From contig NVXI01000009.1 in NCBI GenBank assembly GCA_002747015.1, positions 1 through 64,000 of the forward strand: a DNA stretch of 64,000 nt, in the 5' to 3' direction. Below are positions 58,382-64,000 of the stretch, piece by piece (within the stretch, counting starts at the first letter, position 1; each line of letters begins with the position of its first letter). Source of the DNA: Zetaproteobacteria bacterium (GTDB lineage Bacteria; Pseudomonadota; Alphaproteobacteria; Micavibrionales; Micavibrionaceae). The translations under genes and the position numbers were made by a program. The notes beneath the pieces were generated by a model that searched no databases, was not told where the DNA came from, and worked only from the letters and a program-made list of their open reading frames with translations.

Positions 58382-59938
58382 TTATCTTTTAATTATATTT
58401 CTATGTAAAAGACTGTATTTTATAAACTTTATATACATATTTGGTAATATAAGAAATACAATTAATAAGAAAATAATTATTCTTTCTGTGTATAGATTTT
58501 TGAACGTGTAATCTATAGCATGTGGCAAATTACGTGTAATAGACACTTTTTGTAATATTGTTTCGTCTACCAAACTTTCACCTGAAGGTGCTATAATTGC
58601 ACTTATGCCAGTATTTGCACTTCTCAGAACAGGAATACCTGTTTCGATTGCCCTAAATCTTGATTGTACTAAATGTTGATATGGGCCGGCACTATCACCA
58701 TACCAACCATCATTTGTGAGATTAATAATCATATCAGGTCGAGGCAAGGAAGGGGCAATGGCTCGTTTAGGAAAAATTATCTCATAGCAAATAAGAGGGC
58801 TAAACTTTAATCCTTCGGGCATTTCCAATGTTTTTTGTCCTGCTCCTTGTTTAAATCCAGTAAAACCGACAATAGGGGCAATATCGAAAATATTTTCAAA
58901 GGGCATATATTCACCAAAAGGCACGAGATGAGATTTATCATATCTGTTTATGATTTCGGCTTTGTTATTAAATGTAATAACACTGTTGTAGTATGCCTCT
59001 TCTTTTCTATCATAAAGAAGCACGCCAGTAATAAGATAGGCAGGCGCAGGATAAGCTTGTAACATGTTGCGGATATATTCCCTCGTCCAAGGTGTATCTA
59101 TTATATCCTGAGATATCGCTGTTTCTGGCCAAATAATGTAATGCGCTTTTCTTTTAACTGATGTCTCTGATGACGTGTATTTTGAAAGCTCTATCTGAGT
59201 AATAAAATTTGTTGCTCTGTTTTCTGGTTTCCATTTCTCACTTTGTGGAATGTTAGGCTGGATAATAATGATTTCGTATTCATCATTATACTGTACAGGA
59301 TTGTTTTGAATTCTGTTAAAACCATAAGCATATGAAGCAACAAAGCTGCTTAACAGGCATAATGCTATGAATGATTTAGTCATTATGGTGTGATTTGATG
59401 TCAATAGAAATGCCGGAGCACTGGCCCAGAAAATAGTGATGATTGTTAGCAGGTAAATGCTTGATAGTGAGGCAATCTGCGCGATTGGTAATAAATCAAT
59501 CCATGTATATCCATATAGATTCCATGGGAACCCTGTTAATAAATGCCCACGAGAATATTCGGAAATAAATAAGAATGTTACAAAGGCAACGTATGAGATA
59601 AAATTGTTTGTATCCCTATAGAGTAATTTATAGACATAGCAGCTGATCGCTGTGAATAGAGACAATAAGGCGGGCAGGCCACATATTGCCAACGGCCATG
59701 CCCAGAAATATGGGTTATCTTCAATAAGCAAAGCATTGCCAACCCATGATAGGCTAAACCCGAAATATCCCATACTGAACATAAATCCTATAATTGCGGA
59801 TTTAACGGGCGTTTCGGCATGGCAGAGAAATATGTATAGGCCACTGAGGCCCAGAAATATAGCCGGCCAGAAATTTATTGGTGCCATTGCCAGCGCTGAA
59901 AAAGCGCCTGCAAAAAATATAAAAATAATATTCTTCAT
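58382..59938 (-). CDS. lnt: Apolipoprotein N-acyltransferase
   Basis: Adds the third acyl chain to lipoproteins at the inner membrane. From the ATG at 59938 it has 518 residues; a TTG 12 codons upstream is possible but has no ribosome site. About six or seven membrane segments occupy residues 1-220, followed by a nitrilase-type periplasmic domain. Its catalytic triad is visible as E in IIWPETAIS, K in RYDKSHLVPFGEYMPFE and C in LICYEIIFP. A final membrane helix ends the protein. It follows corC in the conserved miaB-phoH-ybeY-corC-lnt run. Confidence 0.95.
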   Translation of the reverse strand: MKNIIFIFFAGAFSALAMAPINFWPAIFLGLSGLYIFLCHAETPVKSAIIGFMFSMGYFGFSLSWVGNALLIEDNPYFWAWPLAICGLPALLSLFTAISCYVYKLLYRDTNNFISYVAFVTFLFISEYSRGHLLTGFPWNLYGYTWIDLLPIAQIASLSSIYLLTIITIFWASAPAFLLTSNHTIMTKSFIALCLLSSFVASYAYGFNRIQNNPVQYNDEYEIIIIQPNIPQSEKWKPENRATNFITQIELSKYTSSETSVKRKAHYIIWPETAISQDIIDTPWTREYIRNMLQAYPAPAYLITGVLLYDRKEEAYYNSVITFNNKAEIINRYDKSHLVPFGEYMPFENIFDIAPIVGFTGFKQGAGQKTLEMPEGLKFSPLICYEIIFPKRAIAPSLPRPDMIINLTNDGWYGDSAGPYQHLVQSRFRAIETGIPVLRSANTGISAIIAPSGESLVDETILQKVSITRNLPHAIDYTFKNLYTERIIIFLLIVFLILPNMYIKFIKYSLLHRNIIKR

Positions 59939-60018
59939 AGATGGTGTTTTATATCTTGTGTGATTATGATGCAATCAGATTGATGCGAACAGGAGAAATC
60001 TGGATGTATTTGGCGTCT

Positions 60019-60951
60019 TTATGCTGGAATATTCCGAATGTGAAGACGCTTTACGCGACGTGGGTCGGCCTCAATAATTTCAAATGTCATGCCACTTTTA
60101 TGGGTAATAATCTCACCTCTGGCAGGAACATGTTCAGCTAAAGAAAATACCAAACCACCCAATGTGTCATTTTCATTGCGTTCTTCATCACTTAGGATTT
60201 GGCCAAAAATTTCTTCGAATTCATCTAAATCAACGCGAGCATCGGCTGTTACTGTTCCGTCTGTATCAACAATAATTTCTGTATGATCATTGGGATCATG
60301 TTCGTCATCAATTTCTCCGACAATGGATTCAATAACATCTCCGATGGTTACAAGTCCATCAATGCCACCAAATTCATCCACGACCAACACCATATGCTTT
60401 TTGGTTATACGCATCTGTAAAAGCAAATCCAGCATTTTAATTGATGGTGAGACAATCGGTACTTCTCGCACTATATCAAGTATATTTAATGATTTCCCCA
60501 GCGCGAGGGTCGCCATGATGTCTTTAACATGGATAGAGCCAATTACGTTATCCAATGTACCCTTATAGACGGGTAAACGACTATACTGCCTTTCAGATAA
60601 TAATAATAATAGACCTTCTTGCGTGGTTTTTTGATTAATAGCAATGATGTCCGCGCGCGGCACCATAATATCAGCGGCGCACATGTCACGTAATTCAAGA
60701 ATATTTGAAATTAGAGTTTTTTCATGGGCTGACATTGATGTTTCTATAACGTCGCGGGAGTCATCATCAACATATTCTTCGATTGTTTCACGTAATGTTG
60801 TATCTTGTGCTGGCCTGAATATGTTTTTAAAAAACGACAGCGCGCCAGAGTTATTTTTTCTATTTTCCACACACTTAACCGCATCACCATGGTTAGATGG
60901 CGACACGTCTTTCCCCGAGGGTTCAGAACTTTCTTTTATAACTTTCAACAT
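60019..60951 (-). CDS. corC: CorC/YbeX-type CBS-domain protein
   Basis: A 310-residue cytoplasmic protein without the membrane DUF21 domain of larger relatives. Two CBS domains (about 85-215: DIMVPRADIIAINQKT, QYSRLPVYKGTLDNVIGSI, MVLVVDEFGGIDGLVTIGDV) precede a C-terminal CorC/HlyC domain (about 230-305: DARVDLDEFEEIFGQIL, NDTLGGLVFSLAEHVPARGE). The family is linked to magnesium/cobalt efflux and, through its neighbours YbeY and Lnt, to ribosome and envelope upkeep. It lies 28 bases after ybeY. Confidence 0.92.
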   Translation of the reverse strand: MLKVIKESSEPSGKDVSPSNHGDAVKCVENRKNNSGALSFFKNIFRPAQDTTLRETIEEYVDDDSRDVIETSMSAHEKTLISNILELRDMCAADIMVPRADIIAINQKTTQEGLLLLLSERQYSRLPVYKGTLDNVIGSIHVKDIMATLALGKSLNILDIVREVPIVSPSIKMLDLLLQMRITKKHMVLVVDEFGGIDGLVTIGDVIESIVGEIDDEHDPNDHTEIIVDTDGTVTADARVDLDEFEEIFGQILSDEERNENDTLGGLVFSLAEHVPARGEIITHKSGMTFEIIEADPRRVKRLHIRNIPA

Positions 60952-60979
60952 AATCTACATTTTCTATTCTGACATAAAA

Positions 60980-61471
60980 TTAATGAGTTTCATATGGGTT
61001 TTTGATATTCATCTCATGTAATATTTCAATCTCAATTCTTTCCATAGTTTGCGCCTCACAATCGTTTTGATGATCATAATGCAATAAGTGCAAACAGCCA
61101 TGTATTAGCATATGAGTATAATGATCAACCTCAGACTTCCCTTGCTCTTCTGATTCTTTAATTATTGTTTCATATGCAATGATAATATCCCCAAGATTTA
61201 ATATGGGTAAAAATTGTGCATCTGTATCGTCTTCGCTGGTTTGTGGAAAAGATAGAACGTTGGTTGGTTTATCCTGATTTCTGTATTGCTTATTAAGATC
61301 TTGAATAAAGGCATTATTTGCCAGAACAATACTAAGCTCTAATTGTTGATCAGAGTGTGCCGAGTGCTTTAGCACTGCAGTAATTGTGTTTTGAGTTAAT
61401 AACTCTATGTTTGGAATGCTCGTAATCCAGAGGTTTTCACGCACAGATATATCTATTTCGTACTGTCCCAT
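60980..61471 (-). CDS. ybeY: Endoribonuclease YbeY
   Basis: Metal-dependent endoribonuclease for 16S rRNA 3'-end maturation and 70S quality control. The 163-residue protein has the substrate-side motif LNKQYRNQDKPTNVLSFP and the zinc-binding HMLIHGCLHLLHYDHQND (H-x3-H-x5-H), ending in MERIEIEIL. It starts 3 bases after the phoH stop. Confidence 0.95.
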   Translation of the reverse strand: MGQYEIDISVRENLWITSIPNIELLTQNTITAVLKHSAHSDQQLELSIVLANNAFIQDLNKQYRNQDKPTNVLSFPQTSEDDTDAQFLPILNLGDIIIAYETIIKESEEQGKSEVDHYTHMLIHGCLHLLHYDHQNDCEAQTMERIEIEILHEMNIKNPYETH

Positions 61472-61474
61472 GGC

Positions 61475-62443
61475 TTATTTTTTACGACTTTCATAGGCGC
61501 AAATTATTTTCCTCACCAAATTATGTCGAATAACATCTTCACCGGCAAATGTAACAAAGCCGATATCCTTTACATCACTAAGAATATCCATTGCATCATT
61601 TAACCCTGATTTTACATGAGGAGGGAGGTCCGTTTGCGTTATGTCACCTGTAATGACCATATGCGATGCTTCTCCCATGCGAGTTAAGAACATTTTCATT
61701 TGTGGGCAGGTTGTATTTTGTGCTTCATCCAAGATAACAAACGAATGTGCAAGGGTGCGCCCACGCATAAATGCAAGTGGCGCAATTTCAATTTCTCCCG
61801 CCTCCATTTTCTTGGTCAAAAAATCCCATGGCAGCATATCTTGCAGTGCATCATAAATCGGGCGCATATAGGGGTCTATTTTTTCTTTCATATCACCAGG
61901 AAGAAATCCTAAATTTTCACCGGCCTCAACGGCTGGACGACAGAATATAAGGCGTTCTACCTTTCCTTGTAGATACATATCTATACCAGCTGCAACGGCA
62001 AGGTATGTTTTGCCCGTTCCCGCTGGGCCAAGACCAAACACCATGTCATGTTTATTGATAAGCTTTAAGTAGCGTTCCTGATTAGGGGAGCGTGGCACAA
62101 TTGTTTTATTTTTGGTTTTTATTACAATCGTTTTTTTACTATTACTCTTTTTACCTTTACGAGATTTTATACCGCCCGTAGAGGTGAAACGAAGTTCCGC
62201 ATCGATGTCCGCATGTGTAATATTGCTTAGTTCTTGATCCCTGAGACGTCTATCTAGGGATTGGAGGACGATTTTTGCTTTATTGATGGCTTCTTTAGGT
62301 CCACTAATTCTTAGTAAATTTCCGCGATCTGAAATGTGGATCTCTAACTTTTTTTCAAGATAAGAGAGATGATCATTATACTCACCAAACAGCAGAGGAA
62401 CTCTGCCATTATCCGGAAACTCTAATATTATTTCTTTGGTCAA
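61475..62443 (-). CDS. phoH: PhoH-like ATPase
   Basis: A 322-residue P-loop ATPase. The N-terminal KH-like part (about 1-95) precedes the helicase-like core with Walker A FGLGPAGTGKTYLAVAAG, RPAVEAGENLGFLPGDM, Walker B FVILDEAQNTTCPQMKMFLTRMG and VITGDITQTDLP. The phoH-ybeY pair is widely conserved and suggests a shared role in RNA processing; the exact substrate is not known. It lies 88 bases after miaB. Confidence 0.94.
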   Translation of the reverse strand: MTKEIILEFPDNGRVPLLFGEYNDHLSYLEKKLEIHISDRGNLLRISGPKEAINKAKIVLQSLDRRLRDQELSNITHADIDAELRFTSTGGIKSRKGKKSNSKKTIVIKTKNKTIVPRSPNQERYLKLINKHDMVFGLGPAGTGKTYLAVAAGIDMYLQGKVERLIFCRPAVEAGENLGFLPGDMKEKIDPYMRPIYDALQDMLPWDFLTKKMEAGEIEIAPLAFMRGRTLAHSFVILDEAQNTTCPQMKMFLTRMGEASHMVITGDITQTDLPPHVKSGLNDAMDILSDVKDIGFVTFAGEDVIRHNLVRKIICAYESRKK

Positions 62444-62531
62444 TCTATGTATTCACCTTCATTAATGATAGATGGTTCATTGTAACATAAAATCGAACAT
62501 TTTTGTATGCATTTAACGGGCGGCATAGAGC

Positions 62532-63893
62532 TTAGGCAGCCTTGTCATCATGCATGACAATATCTCCGGTCATGGAATTATCATATGCCTCGGTTATTTT
62601 AACATCTACGATATTACCGATCAGGCGCTCATTACCATTCACATAAACAGATTGAGAGTAGGGACTACGGCCAGTGAGTTGCCCTTGCTTCTTACCTTTC
62701 CGATCAAATAGGATTGGCATTGTTTTGCCTTCGCATGTTTTGTTAAAGGCATATTGCTGTTCATTTATCAGTGCCTGAAAACGCTGTAGACGCTCAGATG
62801 CAATATGATCAGGAACCAGCGCAGCCTGCAAGCTAGCCGCGGGTGTTCCAGGGCGGGCACTGTATTTAAATGAGTAACAAGAGACATAGCCAATATCACG
62901 GGCAAGTTGCATAGAGTCTTCAAAATCTTGTTCTGTCTCACCAGGGAAGCCAATAATGTAATCAGAGCTAAATGCTATATCAGGACGGCTTTTTCGTAAT
63001 TTTTCGATTACATCACGATAAACATCGGCTTTATGCTTTCTATTCATGGCCTCCAGAATTCTGTCAGAACCACTTTGAACCGGTAAGTGTAGGAAAGGCA
63101 TCAGTTTTTGTACTTCTCCATGAACAGCAATTAACTCATCATCCATATCTCGTGGGTGTGATGTGCTGTAGCGGATCCGTTCCAACCCATCAATTTCTGA
63201 TACTTTTTGAATTAGTTCTGCGAGGTTTGAAGTGCTGCCATCAGCCTTGGATCCGTGGAATGCATTAACATTTTGGCCTAGTAACATAATTTCCAGCGCA
63301 CCTTGGTCGACCAATCTGCGAGCTTCATTAAGGATTTCTTGTTCGCTACGTGAATACTCTGCACCACGCGTATAAGGTACAACACAAAATGTACAAAATT
63401 TATCGCACCCTTCCTGAATAGAGAGGAAAGCGGAAGCTCCCTCAATTTTATGCTCATCTGGTAGGTGGTCGAATTTAGATATTGTCGGAAATTCAGTATT
63501 AATTACGCGTTCATCTCCTGATGCTTTAAGTATCATTTCAGGCAACTCATGGTAAGTTTGTGGCCCAAAAACTATATCCACATAAGGAGCGCGTTCAAGT
63601 ATAAACTCACCTTCGGCTTGTGCTACACAGCCCGCAACGGCAATCAGCATTTTACCACCTTTTTCTTCTTTTTCTTCCTTGTGAACACGTAGGCGACCAA
63701 GCTCTGAAAACACCTTGTCAGTCGCTTTTTCACGAATATGACAAGTGTTTAATATCATCATGTCGGCATCCACAGGAGTATCCACAGTTTTATACCCAAG
63801 GGAGGAGAGTATATCGCTCATACGGTTACTGTCATAGACATTCATCTGACAGCCCCAAGTTTTAATAAATAGTTTCTTGTATGTTTGCGTCAT
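62532..63893 (-). CDS. miaB: tRNA-2-methylthio-N6-dimethylallyladenosine synthase
   Basis: Radical-SAM methylthiotransferase acting on A37 of tRNAs reading U-starting codons. In the 453-residue protein the N-terminal UPF0004 domain has three cluster cysteines (WGCQMNVYDS, LNTCHIREKA, AGCVAQAEG). The radical-SAM core has CDKFCTFCVVPYTRG, and a C-terminal TRAM domain follows (about 380-445, RLIGNIVDVKITEAYDNS). It heads the minus-strand run to lnt. Confidence 0.96.
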   Translation of the reverse strand: MTQTYKKLFIKTWGCQMNVYDSNRMSDILSSLGYKTVDTPVDADMMILNTCHIREKATDKVFSELGRLRVHKEEKEEKGGKMLIAVAGCVAQAEGEFILERAPYVDIVFGPQTYHELPEMILKASGDERVINTEFPTISKFDHLPDEHKIEGASAFLSIQEGCDKFCTFCVVPYTRGAEYSRSEQEILNEARRLVDQGALEIMLLGQNVNAFHGSKADGSTSNLAELIQKVSEIDGLERIRYSTSHPRDMDDELIAVHGEVQKLMPFLHLPVQSGSDRILEAMNRKHKADVYRDVIEKLRKSRPDIAFSSDYIIGFPGETEQDFEDSMQLARDIGYVSCYSFKYSARPGTPAASLQAALVPDHIASERLQRFQALINEQQYAFNKTCEGKTMPILFDRKGKKQGQLTGRSPYSQSVYVNGNERLIGNIVDVKITEAYDNSMTGDIVMHDDKAA

Positions 63894-63980
63894 GATATAT
63901 TACACTTATCGTTTAAAATCGTATTTATTATATTGTGCCATAAACCATATAATCATATAAAAAATCAAGAGTTATACCTC

Positions 63981-64000
63981 ATGAAAAGAACAGTTCTCGC
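63981..64000 (+). CDS. Possible start of a plus-strand gene cut by the window edge
   Basis: An ATG at 63981 opens a frame (MKRTVL) that runs off the window. It would be divergent from miaB with 87 AT-rich bases between. Too little is present to judge whether it is real. Confidence 0.25.

Overview
The gene order points to an alphaproteobacterium of fairly low GC content. Typical blocks for that class are ppiD-trpE divergent from tpiA-secG-pyrG-kdsA-eno, the ftsB-like/pdhA/pdhB/pdhC/lpdA/lipA/coq10 run, ispDF-pgpA-cinA, ntrYX-trkA-hfq-hflX, and miaB-phoH-ybeY-corC-lnt-xre-metK-trmB followed by rimP-nusA-infB-rbfA-truB-rpsO-pnp. The E1-beta subunit with its own lipoyl domain and the fused IspDF are further alphaproteobacterial traits. 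A deep-branching lineage such as the Micavibrio relatives is possible, but this is inference only.

Layout. 1-6 kb: a secreted RTX-type repeat protein, then ppiD-trpE, all on the minus strand. 6-13 kb: glycolysis (tpiA, eno), secretion (secG), CTP and KDO synthesis (pyrG, kdsA), two small unknown genes and a membrane-anchored AlgH-like protein. 13-24 kb: the complete pyruvate dehydrogenase operon plus lipA and a Coq10-like protein. It is interleaved with unexpected genes: a secreted protein overlapping pdhC, a SLOG-family protein with a DUF2384 antitoxin-like protein between pdhC and lpdA, and an acetyltransferase, a methyltransferase and a secreted protein between lpdA and lipA. 23.5-25.7 kb: cinA, pgpA and ispDF on the minus strand. 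25.8-34 kb: ntrYX, trkA, murI, a HAD phosphatase, hfq and hflX. 34-41 kb: a fused 2-oxoacid dehydrogenase E1, a glutaryl-CoA-dehydrogenase-like enzyme, a LysE exporter, ispG, alanine dehydrogenase and tRNA-Asp with a clear promoter and terminator.

41-46 kb is the accessory part. It is AT-rich and holds unknown membrane-anchored proteins, a sulfurtransferase, an NhaD antiporter, a degenerate copy of the tRNA-Asp 3' end and a decayed two-segment membrane-protein gene. 46-64 kb is a long housekeeping stretch, almost all on the minus strand: the pnp-to-rimP translation and RNA-turnover block, then trmB, metK, an XRE regulator, lnt, corC, ybeY, phoH and miaB. gpmA is the only complete plus-strand gene in it.

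The most noteworthy observations are the SLOG/antitoxin pair inside the PDH operon, the tRNA-Asp-flanked segment, the broken gene at 45.5-46.1 kb, and a strong terminator-like hairpin embedded in the first codons of trmB directly behind metK. I see no CRISPR array, insertion sequence, rRNA or phage structural gene.
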